The position numbers and the translations under genes were made by a program. Positions 17,254 through 26,307 of a DNA stretch of 50,872 nt are shown piece by piece. The stretch covers positions 1 to 50,872 of the forward strand of contig NZ_KV757727.1 in the NCBI RefSeq assembly GCF_001712795.1. Reading direction: 5' to 3'. The DNA is from Nostoc sp. KVJ20 (GTDB lineage Bacteria > Cyanobacteriota > Cyanobacteriia > Cyanobacteriales > Nostocaceae). How positions within the stretch are numbered: position 1 is the stretch's first letter; each line of letters begins with the position of its first letter. Under the pieces are notes generated by a model, which saw only the letters and a list, made by a program, of their open reading frames with translations, ran no database searches and was not told the origin of the DNA.

Positions 17254-18951
17254 ATGAAAAAATTTTTGAGATATGTGGGTTTAGGTTTACTATCTACGTT
17301 CTTGACTGCTACTCCCGGATTGGGAGCTGAACGCATTAGCTTTTTTTACCCTCCTTTTGGCGAATTCTCTTTATCTGTGGACTCGCTAGAAACTTTTGCT
17401 AAAGAAGGCAAAATCGATGACGAACTTTCCTTTTACGCTAGTCGTGCTACTCCTGAACAAGTTGCTCAACTGCGGGATCTACTCCAGCAAAGGTTCAATG
17501 TAACTCCTACACTAGTATCTCAAGTTACCTACTCACCTATAGGCGAACAGCTGATGCAACGTCTAGGAGAATTACTTCTCACTGAGTCTCGAAATAATGG
17601 TTTCTATGCTATACGTGCCTCTTTGATTTTGTCTGCTGCTGATCAAGAGGGTTTAACGGTTGTGAATTTGCTGCGTAAATTTCCCAGCAATACTATGCGG
17701 GTGAATTTCACAGAGGGGTTAAGGATAGTCGATGACTTGTCGCAATTGCTCAAAAGAAAGGATGAAGTTGTTGCCTCTCTTCAAAAAGAAGCGATCGCAC
17801 AAGCAGCAAATTCAACTGTTGACTTCTCGAAAAAACTAGATTTGCGATCGCCAGGACAATTCCGCTCGCAGAAAAAAACCTTGGAGCTAAATGACTTTTC
17901 TCGCAATCGCCGTCTACCTGTGGATATCTATTTACCTACAACTCAAAACTTACAACTCAAAACTCAAAACTCTCCATCACCCCCCTTTCCCCTGATTGTC
18001 ATTTCTCATGGTGTCGCCTCAGACCGTTCTCCCTTTGTCTACCTGGCAGAACATTTAGCATCTTATGGTTTTGCCGTTGCTGTTCTGGAACACCCTGGTA
18101 GTAATGCCGAACGCATTCAACAATATTTTGCAGGTTTGGCGGGGCCGCCAGAAGCAGCAGAATTTATCAACCGACCTTTGGATATCAAATATCTACTCAA
18201 TGAACTCGAACGTCTAGATAAATCTGATCCTACCCTCCAAGGAAAACTCAATTTTCAGCAAATTGGGGCGATCGGTCATTCCTTTGGCGGTTATACGGTT
18301 TTGGCTCTAGCAGGAGCAAAGATTAACTTTGAGCAATTGCGCCAAGATTGTAATCCCAATAATTCATCGTTTAATTTGTCGCTGATTTTGCAGTGTCAAG
18401 CAACTGAGTTACCTCCAGGAAATTATGACCTCAAAGACGATCGCATCAAGGCCATCATTGCGATTAATCCCATTGATAGTTCAATTTTGGGTCAGTGGGG
18501 AGTCAGTCAAATTAAAATTCCGGTAATGCTGGTAGCAGGTAGTCAAGATATTTTTGCCCCACCCGTATTTGAGCAAATTCGTCCCTTTACCTGGCTTTCG
18601 GACTCCAATAAGTACCTGGCTTTGATCGAAAACGCTACCCATTTTTCTGCGATCGCTGAACCTACTGCTGAAAACAATGTTTTACCTGTGCCACCTGCTT
18701 TGCTGGGCCCCGATCGTGATGCTGTTTATTCCTATCTCAACGCCCTTAGCCTAGCTTTTGTAGAAACCCATATCCTCAACCGCCCTGAATACCGTTCTTA
18801 TTTGCAGCCCTCCTACGGCACATTCATCAGTAAAGAGCCGCTTAATCTCAGTCTTTTACAGTCATTGCCAGTAGATCAATTCAATCAAATTTGGAATGGC
18901 TCAAATCCCCAGTCAAGCAAAGCATCAAATCCTCAACCTACTTCTTTTTAG
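17254..18951 (+). CDS. Exported alpha/beta hydrolase with DUF1400 domain
   Basis: 565 residues from the ATG at 17254. The N-terminus is a signal peptide (MKKFLRYVGLGLLSTFL, cleavage near GLGA). A DUF1400 domain (about 25-150) typical of cyanobacteria precedes an alpha/beta-hydrolase domain (about 210-520) with the nucleophile elbow GHSFGG (Ser343), an oxyanion loop near VISHGVASD, an acid candidate in VAGSQDIFAP and a His in NATHFSAI. Related to dienelactone hydrolase/PAF-acetylhydrolase-like lipases. Probably periplasmic; natural substrate unknown. A TTG start 33 bases upstream would disrupt the signal peptide. It stands alone, followed by short purine-rich repeats and a hairpin terminator at 19090. 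Confidence 0.88.
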   Translation: MKKFLRYVGLGLLSTFLTATPGLGAERISFFYPPFGEFSLSVDSLETFAKEGKIDDELSFYASRATPEQVAQLRDLLQQRFNVTPTLVSQVTYSPIGEQLMQRLGELLLTESRNNGFYAIRASLILSAADQEGLTVVNLLRKFPSNTMRVNFTEGLRIVDDLSQLLKRKDEVVASLQKEAIAQAANSTVDFSKKLDLRSPGQFRSQKKTLELNDFSRNRRLPVDIYLPTTQNLQLKTQNSPSPPFPLIVISHGVASDRSPFVYLAEHLASYGFAVAVLEHPGSNAERIQQYFAGLAGPPEAAEFINRPLDIKYLLNELERLDKSDPTLQGKLNFQQIGAIGHSFGGYTVLALAGAKINFEQLRQDCNPNNSSFNLSLILQCQATELPPGNYDLKDDRIKAIIAINPIDSSILGQWGVSQIKIPVMLVAGSQDIFAPPVFEQIRPFTWLSDSNKYLALIENATHFSAIAEPTAENNVLPVPPALLGPDRDAVYSYLNALSLAFVETHILNRPEYRSYLQPSYGTFISKEPLNLSLLQSLPVDQFNQIWNGSNPQSSKASNPQPTSF

Positions 18952-19894
18952 GAGGCAGAAGGCAGGAGGCAGGAGGCAGGAGGAAAGAGTAAGCCGATTG
19001 AACTGCGGGGATAATTACTAATTACGTAAATATACGGAGTGTAGCTTTAGGCATAATCATCAATTAGGAATCATATTGACTTACAGTTCAGATCCCCAAA
19101 TCCTCTAATAATTTGGGGATCTTATTGTTGATGGATGATTGAAGTTTGCTATAGACAAGGCAAGTCTCAAGCCTTACTTTGATAAACTCAAAGCTAAACC
19201 TAAAGAAATTAGCATTTGTCTTAAAGTTTGGTTGATAATTCAAGACAATCATTTAGCCTACTCCTACTCTTTTCAAAAAATAAAAATCATCAACCTGTAT
19301 TTTCAATAAAACAGTAAATTTACTGATGTAATTCTGTGAGTTTATTTGGAACTAACTATTGCAACCATAAGGCAAAATGCTATATGTCTTTTTTGTCTCT
19401 AAGCTGTGAATTAGACATAGCAATTTCCCAAAAAAGTAGCTCTTTGTCAGGGAATTAAGATATTTGTACTGAGGGATTCATAAAAACTTATTTAATAAAA
19501 TCTTTTATATATATATGCTTGTCGTTAAGAAGTATTAAGAAATCCTTATTAAAGAATATTGCAATACCTTGATTTAATTGCTAACGTGTGTATGACAACG
19601 ATGCTGATGAGCGCTCGGATCTAGGAGACATAAAATCTATGAGCTACATGCATTCAGTCAATTGTGTTAGGGTTTGACGGATTAAAAACGAGAAATTTCT
19701 GCCTCGTATAGACAATTATGAGGAATTGCAGATTAACCAAGAAATATCTCGTTGCCAAAGGCTTAGTTTCAGTTTGATTTAAATTGTGATTGATTATTTG
19801 TCTTACCTTGTGCCGACAAGCAAGTAGCTCTTGATTGTGTATATCGGCAATAACGAAGAGTTTGGTAGGACTTAGATTTTGGAGGATAAAACTA
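18952..19894. other. Long intergenic region (about 940 bases)
   Basis: Contains GGAGGCA-type short repeats right after the hydrolase stop (18953-18985), a perfect hairpin (19090-19122) and an AT-rich stretch. A TTG-started frame of about 57 codons (19140-19310, KFAIDKASLKPYFDKLKAKP) has no family match and no ribosome site. The last 250 bases probably hold the promoter of the SDR gene. An unannotated small RNA is possible, but I see nothing decisive. Confidence 0.45.
19090..19122 (+). terminator. Hairpin terminator
   Basis: AGATCCCCAAAT pairs perfectly with ATTTGGGGATCT (12 base pairs, 9-base loop), followed by TATTGTTG. It lies 140 bases after the DUF1400 hydrolase gene and would terminate it; being symmetric it could work in both directions. 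Confidence 0.6.
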
Positions 19895-20716
19895 ATGGAG
19901 ATTCAAGGTAAAGTTGCCCTAATTACAGGGGCTTCTCGTGGTATTGGACGAGCGATCGCTCTCGAACTAGCGCAACAAGGCATCAAGCGGCTGATATTGG
20001 TGGCACGCGATCGCCAAAAGTTAGTTGAGGTAGCCGACGAAATTGAGGCGATGGGAACAAAAACTGCGATCGTAGCCTTAGATTTGACGCAGACAATTGA
20101 TGTAAATATCGCTGTTGCCCAACTGTGGCGCAATTTCGGGCAGATTCACCTGCTGGTTAACTGTGCGGGAGTCGCATACCAAACCTCGTTTTTACAATCT
20201 AAAATGCCCCAAGTTCAAGAAGAACTCTCTGTGAACTTGTTAGGAATGTACAACCTCACTAGTTTGATTGCTCGACGCATGGCCAGCCAAAGACAAGGAA
20301 CAATTGTCAATGTATCGAGCCTGATGGGGAAAGTTGCAGCACCAACGATGGCGACATACTCAGCAACCAAGTTTGCCATCTTAGGATTTACCCAAGCCTT
20401 GCGCCAAGAACTAGCTGAACACAATATTCGCGTCATTGCATTATTGCCTTCCCTGACAGACACAGACATGGTGCGCGACTTAAAATTATTTCGCTGGGTG
20501 ATCCCCATGACTCCCCAGCAAGTGGCGAAAGCACTTGTTACCGGAATGCAAAATGATTCACCAGAAATTTTAGTCGGATGGCAAAGTCATTTAGCGGTGT
20601 TGTGTCAACGCATCGCGCCTTGGTTGCTAGAGCTAATTTTACGAATAGCAGCTCCGCCAGCACCAAGAAGACAACGACCTCTTGAAAAACTTATCCCTTC
20701 GCGTAGCGTCTCGTAG
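19895..20716 (+). CDS. SDR-family NAD(P)-dependent oxidoreductase
   Basis: Classical short-chain dehydrogenase, 273 residues. Cofactor motif TGASRGIG at 11-18, NCAG at 89-92, catalytic Ser141/142, Tyr155 and Lys159 (YSATK). The start at 19895 follows GGAGG at a good distance. After the Rossmann domain the C-terminal 60 residues are hydrophobic and basic (CQRIAPWLLELILRIA), as in membrane-associated ketoacyl reductase-like SDRs. The last residues (PSRSVS) and the stop are encoded by a common Nostoc repeat that begins about 20695, so the original end may have been altered. Substrate unknown. Confidence 0.9.
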   Translation: MEIQGKVALITGASRGIGRAIALELAQQGIKRLILVARDRQKLVEVADEIEAMGTKTAIVALDLTQTIDVNIAVAQLWRNFGQIHLLVNCAGVAYQTSFLQSKMPQVQEELSVNLLGMYNLTSLIARRMASQRQGTIVNVSSLMGKVAAPTMATYSATKFAILGFTQALRQELAEHNIRVIALLPSLTDTDMVRDLKLFRWVIPMTPQQVAKALVTGMQNDSPEILVGWQSHLAVLCQRIAPWLLELILRIAAPPAPRRQRPLEKLIPSRSVS

Positions 20717-20742
20717 AGAAGGGGAGACGCCGAGGGCGATCG
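20695..20742. repeat. GC-rich Nostoc-type repeat overlapping the SDR stop
   Basis: Contains CGCGTAGCGTCTCGTAGAGA followed by AGGGGAGACGCCGAGGGC. Related pieces occur near 3680-3716, 30305-30340 and 35100-35135. It lies between two convergent genes and forms partial stems (GGCGTCTCCCC-like with TAGCGTCTC). Confidence 0.6.
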
Positions 20743-20754
20743 CTGACTCAACAC

Positions 20755-21993
20755 TCAGCATTCCTGAACAAACTTGTCCGAAATCTTCAGTCGTTTAGCT
20801 TTATTCTTGTGCAACAAAGCAATGCTCACAGTGCCAAGAAATGCTAATAAGCTGAAAGTAGAACTAGATTCAGGAACAGACTTAGGATTCTCAATTTTGA
20901 GAACTTGTCCAAGTCCAGGGCGATCGCCTCGGTTTGTCACGTAGATAGCACCATCAGCACCAATAGTCAAAGCAGTAGGAGACTCTAATCCATTGCCACT
21001 AAGGATAGTTGTGCGAGTTCCATCACTCGCTATTTTAATCACAGCACCATCTAGATTACCTTTCCAGAGTGACTCATTAGCGTACTGCAAAGCATATAAA
21101 TTACCCTCAGCATCAAAATCTAAGTCAGTAAGTTGGGTAAAGCCATCGGTATAAACTGTTGATTGACCATCAGCACCAACTCGATAGATTTTTGCTTCAC
21201 CTTCTGGAAAAGGAAAACCAGTTAATTGGCTAATATAATAAGCGCCATCTGGGCCTTTAGCGATATTTGTCGGTACAGCTTGGATTTCAAATGGCGATGA
21301 TGATGCGCCAGAGGGAAAAATTGGATTAGTTAATGTCTGCCGGGGAATTGTAGCGATCGCCTTTAAATTACTTCCATCAGTTCCTACACTGAGTAACTCA
21401 TTAGCACCGGCATCAACTGCAAAAATGTTATTCCCATCTAAAAGAAGAGAGAAGGGATTGCTAATTAGATCGCCTTGATCTGGATTGTTTGCAAGTTCAT
21501 AATTAGCTAAATCAGCAACACTAGTCCACGAATTTGTATTGAAATTAGCAGTAATGATTTTTCCTAAGTCGGTGTTACCTAATGCCGCCCGAAATGTGGG
21601 ATTTGAACCATATCCAATTGCAATATAAGGCTTGCCAGTAGCATCAAATTTGATATCTTGAGGCCCAGAAGTATCAGTACCATCTGGTAATGCTAAAGAA
21701 GGAAGTCCTGTAAGTATACGTTCTTGCGTACCATTTGCAATTTTGGTAACTGCACCAGTTGTGCCATAACATAAAGATTGGTTGGCAACGCTCGGTGAAG
21801 GAACACAAGCTCCACTGCCGCCTGTTCCTGCTTCGGTGACGTAGAGATTCCTATCAGTACCAAAAGTTAGACCTCGTGGATTATTAAGACCATCAGCAAT
21901 TACCGAAAATGATGCCGCCTCTGCTGCTTTCATTCCCGAAAAAGCAGCAATACAAACACTCAAAAATGTAATTCCAAATTGTTTTAGTTTCAT
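20755..21993 (-). CDS. ScyD/ScyE-family exported beta-propeller with PEP-CTERM-like end
   Basis: 412 residues. An N-terminal signal peptide (to about AAEAA, residue 27) precedes NHL/SMP-30-like propeller repeats (for example NNPRGLTFGTDRNLYVTEAG, 37-56; TALTIGADGAIYVTNRG near 345). The C-terminus has a PEP-CTERM-like sorting signal: VPESSSTFSLLAF, a hydrophobic helix, then basic residues, though followed by an unusually long tail (RLKISDKFVQEC). The family name comes from the scytonemin sunscreen cluster, but homologues are widespread and this copy is not next to scytonemin genes. Strong AGGAGGAG ribosome site before the ATG at 21993. Probably extracellular or outer-envelope. Confidence 0.88.
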   Translation of the reverse strand: MKLKQFGITFLSVCIAAFSGMKAAEAASFSVIADGLNNPRGLTFGTDRNLYVTEAGTGGSGACVPSPSVANQSLCYGTTGAVTKIANGTQERILTGLPSLALPDGTDTSGPQDIKFDATGKPYIAIGYGSNPTFRAALGNTDLGKIITANFNTNSWTSVADLANYELANNPDQGDLISNPFSLLLDGNNIFAVDAGANELLSVGTDGSNLKAIATIPRQTLTNPIFPSGASSSPFEIQAVPTNIAKGPDGAYYISQLTGFPFPEGEAKIYRVGADGQSTVYTDGFTQLTDLDFDAEGNLYALQYANESLWKGNLDGAVIKIASDGTRTTILSGNGLESPTALTIGADGAIYVTNRGDRPGLGQVLKIENPKSVPESSSTFSLLAFLGTVSIALLHKNKAKRLKISDKFVQEC

Positions 21994-22429
21994 GAGACTC
22001 CTCCTAAAATTAAATTTGCCTAAAGCATAGAATAGAAAGTTTTATCTTGAAAAATAATAATATTTAATGTTTATAGTTTTTGGGGATTTTACAGCTTATT
22101 TAAAAGAAGGAAACAGATCCAAGCCCAGAAATTCAGGTTTTATCTGGATTTCTGAATTTTGAGTTGTATCATACCATTTCCAAAAATCTTTGCAACATAA
22201 TGAATCGGCTATAGAGGCGTACAGATGTACATCTCTAGCAACAAAATTAAATAGAATTGCTGTATATTCTCTAACGCTTTTTATACAAGTGTGATATTCC
22301 AACTGTTGAACTACACAGATTTTGCGGGACTACAAGGCGATCGCAGTTTGCATCAATACATAAAGTTACAGAGCAGAAATTGCTGTGCGATCGCATAATT
22401 AGACATACCTTGTTTCGGAGCAAACAGAA
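21994..22429. other. Intergenic region between divergent genes
   Basis: Carries promoters for the ScyD/ScyE-type gene (leftward) and the GH57 gene (rightward). A minus-strand frame of 68 codons (22096-22302) exists, but I could not support it as a gene. Two GCGATCGC sites lie at about 22339-22346 and 22388-22395. Nothing else recognised. Confidence 0.5.
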
Positions 22430-23926
22430 ATGCTTTCCTTCCCTACAACTCTGACTCCTTTGCCCGAAATCATTGATGGCTTACCGAATATTTCTGGTTG
22501 GGAAACAGAGGTTCTCTCTGTAGTTAACCAAGATCAACCAGTATTTTTACCCACAACGAATATCCGCTTAGAAGACGTAAATGCTGTGTTTGCGATCGCT
22601 TTGCACATGCACCAGCCAACTATACCTGCTGGAAATGGCGGTACACTGATCAGTAATCTGCAATATATGTTTGAACATCCTCATGAAGGGGATAACCACA
22701 ACGCAGATCCTTTTGCTTATTGTTACAGTCGCATGGGTGACTTGATCCCCGAACTTGTGAGTCAAGGTTGCAATCCGCGTGTGATGTTGGATTACTCAGG
22801 TAATCTGCTGTGGGGACTGCGGCAAATGGGACGCGGTGATGTTCTGGATAATCTTAAACGGATTACTTGCGATCGCACCTACCAACCTTATGTAGAATGG
22901 CTGGGTACAATGTGGGGTCATGCAGTTATTCCTTCCACACCCATAGCAGATATTAAATTACATATCGTTGCATGGCAACATCACTTTGCCGCAATTTTTG
23001 GTTGGGAAGCACTAGCGCGAGTTAAAGGATTTTCGCCCCCAGAAATGCACCTACCAAATCACCCTGATGCTCTCTTTGAATTTGTGAAAGCGCTAAAAGA
23101 ATGTGGATATCGCTGGCTACTTGTTCAAGAACATTCTGTAGAAACTCTTACTGGTCAATCTCTCACTTATAAACATTTACCACATCGTCTAATTGCCCGT
23201 AATTCTCAAGGCGAAACAATTAGCATCACAGCTTTAATTAAAACCCAAGGTTCGGATACTAAATTAGTTGCTCAGATGCAGCCTTATTATGAAGCGAAAA
23301 CATTATCCAAACAACAAGTTGGCGGTGTATTTATACCACCAATAGTTAGCCAAATTGGTGATGGTGAAAATGGCGGTGTGATGATGAATGAATTTCCTAG
23401 CGCTTTTAAACAAGCTTGGGGGGATATGGTAAATAACGGCGGAGGAAAATCAGGTATTGTTGGGATGTGTGGTACAGAATATTTAGAATTAATCGAAGCT
23501 GCTGGATGCAAACCTGAAGATTATCCAACTTGTCAGCCAGTCGGACAACATCAAATTTGGGAGAGAGTTTCACCAGAAAATATTCAACCGCAAGCTGTAG
23601 AGAATGCCATTCAAGAATTGAAGCAAACAAACTCTAATTTTCATCTAGATGGAGCCTCGTGGACAAATCATATCAGTTGGGTAAAAGGATATGAAAATGT
23701 GTTGTCTCCCATGTATCAATTAAGCAGTTTATTTCATCAGAAGTTTGATCCATTGCTGCAAACTGACTCAGCAGAACCAGTCACCAGACAATCTCAATAT
23801 CGTAACGTTCTTCTACATAACCTTTTGCTGCAAACCAGTTGTTTTCGTTATTGGGGACAAGGTGCTTGGACTGATCACGCACGGGAAATTTACCAACGTG
23901 GCGAAAATTTATTGCAGATGAATTGA
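22430..23926 (+). CDS. Glycoside hydrolase family 57 protein
   Basis: 498 residues. The GH57 signature is visible after a 50-residue leader: AIALHMHQPTIPAGNGG with His59 and His61, followed by FEHPHEGDNHNADPFAYCYS and an RVMLDYSGNLLWGL strand. GH57 enzymes act on alpha-glucans (amylases, branching enzymes, 4-alpha-glucanotransferases) with a Glu nucleophile; candidate acidic residues are in RWLLVQEHSVE. No signal peptide, so it presumably acts on cytoplasmic glycogen or related glucans. Start supported by GGAG nine bases upstream. The specific activity of this cyanobacterial subgroup is not known to me. It ends 100 bases before the FIST gene; read-through is possible. Confidence 0.88.
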   Translation: MLSFPTTLTPLPEIIDGLPNISGWETEVLSVVNQDQPVFLPTTNIRLEDVNAVFAIALHMHQPTIPAGNGGTLISNLQYMFEHPHEGDNHNADPFAYCYSRMGDLIPELVSQGCNPRVMLDYSGNLLWGLRQMGRGDVLDNLKRITCDRTYQPYVEWLGTMWGHAVIPSTPIADIKLHIVAWQHHFAAIFGWEALARVKGFSPPEMHLPNHPDALFEFVKALKECGYRWLLVQEHSVETLTGQSLTYKHLPHRLIARNSQGETISITALIKTQGSDTKLVAQMQPYYEAKTLSKQQVGGVFIPPIVSQIGDGENGGVMMNEFPSAFKQAWGDMVNNGGGKSGIVGMCGTEYLELIEAAGCKPEDYPTCQPVGQHQIWERVSPENIQPQAVENAIQELKQTNSNFHLDGASWTNHISWVKGYENVLSPMYQLSSLFHQKFDPLLQTDSAEPVTRQSQYRNVLLHNLLLQTSCFRYWGQGAWTDHAREIYQRGENLLQMN

Positions 23927-24026
23927 GATTTAGTTCAAGTAAGTGGGAAATCTAAGTGTAGGTTGCTGGGTGCTGATATCCGAATTGGATGAGCGACCTG
24001 GTATTTAAACTTACAATGAGGTAGTT

Positions 24027-25184
24027 GTGTTTCGAGTTGTTGTTGGCCATAGCGACGATCCTGATTCTCAAAATGCGATCGCTGAAGTTCTTCAAGAATG
24101 TAGCCATTCTCTTGCTGGCTCACTTCCCCAAGCTGGACTTTTATTCACTGCGATAGACTTTGACCATGTGTTAATTTTGCAACGCATCCAAGACGCTTTT
24201 CCTGGAATTGAGTTGATTGGTGGAACTACAAATGGAGAAATTTCTTCAATTCTGGAGTTTCAGCAAGATTCTCTGACCTTAATGCTGTTTGCTTCCGATG
24301 AAGTGGAAATTCACTCAGGTATTGGCCGAGGAGTATCCAAAAATCCAGCCCTTGCAGCCCAAGAAGCGATCGCCCAAGCAAAGGCAAAGAGTTCATCTGT
24401 ACCACAATTGTGTCTTACCTTCCCTGATAGTCTAACCAGCAATGGGGTTTTAATTTTAGAAGGTTTAAAACAAAGCCTGGGAGAACATATTCCCATCATT
24501 GGGGGAATGACTGCCGATGACTATACCTTTGACAAAACCTACCAATTCTTCCAAGGTGAAGTACTAAGTGATTCAGTTCCAGTGCTACTATTCTCTGGAA
24601 AAATACTATTTTCCCACGGAGTTGCTAGTGGTTGGACTCCCATTAGTCAACGTAGCCGTGTAACTAAAGTGGATGGAAACGTAGTCTATGAAATTGATGG
24701 ACAGCGTGCCTTAGATTTCTATCAGCATTATCTCGGTGAAGAAAGATTTGCGTCCAATTATGCCATCCATGCTCTGGCAGTTTTTGAGGATAGAGATAAT
24801 TTCTATTTGCGGGCACCTAATGGCTACGATCAACAGTCTGGTAGCGTGACGTTCTTCTCAGATATTCCTGAACAAGCAGTTGTACAAATCACCGATGCGA
24901 CTCGTGACAATATTTTGTCAGCTTCAGAGACATCTTTGAAGAATGCTTATGCAGATTATCCTGGTGTGGAACCAACAGCAGCTTTACTTATTTCCTGTGC
25001 AGCTCGTAGGCGAATTCTGGGAACTCTAGCAAGAGTTGAGTATCAGTTTGTCAAAACTCATTTACCAAAAGCATTACCTTGTTGTGGTTTTTATGCTTAT
25101 GGTGAAATTGCTCCTTTAGTGGGTGGAGGTCAAACCCAATTTCATAACAAAACCTTTGTCACACTGTTAATAGGGACAAAATGA
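24027..25184 (+). CDS. FIST-domain sensor protein (FIST N and FIST C)
   Basis: 385 residues; FIST is a predicted small-ligand-binding signalling domain pair. FIST_N covers about 30-225 (with IELIGGTTNGEISS and a VPIIGGMTADD glycine pattern), FIST_C about 230-365, ending in CCGFYAYGEIAPLVGGGQTQFHNKTFVTLL, the family's characteristic C-terminal stretch shown here only in part: key residues GFYAYGEI and FHNKT. The start is a GTG at 24027 with GAGG at the right distance; no ATG is available nearby. The histidine kinase gene begins 7 bases after its stop, so FIST is almost certainly the separate input subunit of that kinase, a known arrangement. Confidence 0.9.
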   Translation: MFRVVVGHSDDPDSQNAIAEVLQECSHSLAGSLPQAGLLFTAIDFDHVLILQRIQDAFPGIELIGGTTNGEISSILEFQQDSLTLMLFASDEVEIHSGIGRGVSKNPALAAQEAIAQAKAKSSSVPQLCLTFPDSLTSNGVLILEGLKQSLGEHIPIIGGMTADDYTFDKTYQFFQGEVLSDSVPVLLFSGKILFSHGVASGWTPISQRSRVTKVDGNVVYEIDGQRALDFYQHYLGEERFASNYAIHALAVFEDRDNFYLRAPNGYDQQSGSVTFFSDIPEQAVVQITDATRDNILSASETSLKNAYADYPGVEPTAALLISCAARRRILGTLARVEYQFVKTHLPKALPCCGFYAYGEIAPLVGGGQTQFHNKTFVTLLIGTK

Positions 25185-25191
25185 GTAGTGT

Positions 25192-26271
25192 ATGGATAAC
25201 CAAGACAATTCCATACAGATTCAAGAGTTAGAAAAAGCAAACCGCGTCTTGCACAAAAAGCTGGAACGATGCCAAAATGAACGCCGCCAGCTAGAAACTG
25301 ACATTGCAACAAAGGAATTTTTACTTAAGAAAGTCATTTGTGAGTTAGAAGACTCTCAAGCAAACTTGCAGCTAAGAGGCCAAGAGTTAGAAAATACGTT
25401 AGATAGTTTGCATAAAATGCAGGCTCAAATGATTCAAAGCGAAAAGATGTCTGCCCTTGGTCAAATGGTGGCTGGGATCGCTCATGAAATCAACAATCCT
25501 GTTAGCTTTATTTACGGAAATCTCAGCTATATCAGGCAATACACCCATAACTTATTGCGACTTGTCCAGCTTTATCACCGTTATGTCCCCAACCCACCTG
25601 CTGAAATTCAAACCGAACGCCAAAGTATCGATTTAGAGTTTCTAGAAAAAGACGCAATTATGGTACTGCACTCAATGAATATCGGGACGGAGCGGATTCG
25701 AGAGATTGTGCTTTCACTGCGTAACTTCTCGCGCCTGGATGAAAGTGAGTGCAAAGCCGTAGATATTCATGAAGGCATCGACAATACTTTGATGATTTTG
25801 CAGCACCGCCTGAAAGCCACTGATAAAAGCCCAGGGGTTCAAATTATCAGAGAATACGGCAATTTATCTCATGTAGAGTGCTACGCTGGACAGCTAAACC
25901 AAGTGTTTATGAATATTCTCGTAAATGCGCTCGATGCCCTGGAAGAACTCAATGCCCAACGAACTTATCAGGAAATCCGCGATGATCCCAGTTGTATCAC
26001 GATTCGTACCTCTGTCGTTGATTTGCAATGGGTAAAAATTGCGATCGCAGACAATGGCTCTGGAATTCCTGAATCGGTTCAAAAACAGATTTTCAATCCC
26101 TTTTTCACAACCAAACCTGTTGGTAAGGGAACAGGAATGGGAATGGCTATCAGCTATCAAATCGTCACCGAAAAACATGGCGGCAAGTTAGAATTTTGTT
26201 CGACACCTGGAAAAGGAACGGAGTTTGTGATTCAAATTCCTATCCAGCAGGAAGTTTGTCCAGTAATCTAA
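25192..26271 (+). CDS. Soluble sensor histidine kinase partnered with FIST
   Basis: 359 residues with no membrane segment. An N-terminal coiled coil (about 10-85) leads to the phospho-accepting box GIAHEINNP (His98), then the ATP-binding domain: N box with Asn241 and Asn245 (NILVNALDALEE), G1 box DNGSGIP (287-293), F box (FNPFFTTKP) and G2 box GKGTGMGMAIS (311-321). All motifs are intact, so it should be active. No receiver or sensor domain of its own: input presumably comes from the co-transcribed FIST protein. The cognate response regulator is not in the window. It converges on another, related kinase gene 36 bases away. Confidence 0.93.
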   Translation: MDNQDNSIQIQELEKANRVLHKKLERCQNERRQLETDIATKEFLLKKVICELEDSQANLQLRGQELENTLDSLHKMQAQMIQSEKMSALGQMVAGIAHEINNPVSFIYGNLSYIRQYTHNLLRLVQLYHRYVPNPPAEIQTERQSIDLEFLEKDAIMVLHSMNIGTERIREIVLSLRNFSRLDESECKAVDIHEGIDNTLMILQHRLKATDKSPGVQIIREYGNLSHVECYAGQLNQVFMNILVNALDALEELNAQRTYQEIRDDPSCITIRTSVVDLQWVKIAIADNGSGIPESVQKQIFNPFFTTKPVGKGTGMGMAISYQIVTEKHGGKLEFCSTPGKGTEFVIQIPIQQEVCPVI

Positions 26272-26279
26272 CATAACGT

Positions 26280-26304
26280 TAATTCGTAATTCGTAATTCG
26301 TAAT
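26280..26304 (+). repeat. TAATTCG heptamer array between convergent kinases
   Basis: Three to four TAATTCG units fill the 36-base gap between the two convergent histidine kinase genes. Same unit as at 3414 and, in reverse, at 3723 and 28725. Confidence 0.75.
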
Positions 26305-26307
26305 CAA

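Noticed and set aside
22096..22302. Minus-strand 68-codon frame MEYHTCIKSVREY
   Set aside because: No ribosome site, no family recognised, and it lies in a spacer between divergent promoters. Left out as a gene, but it is not impossible.
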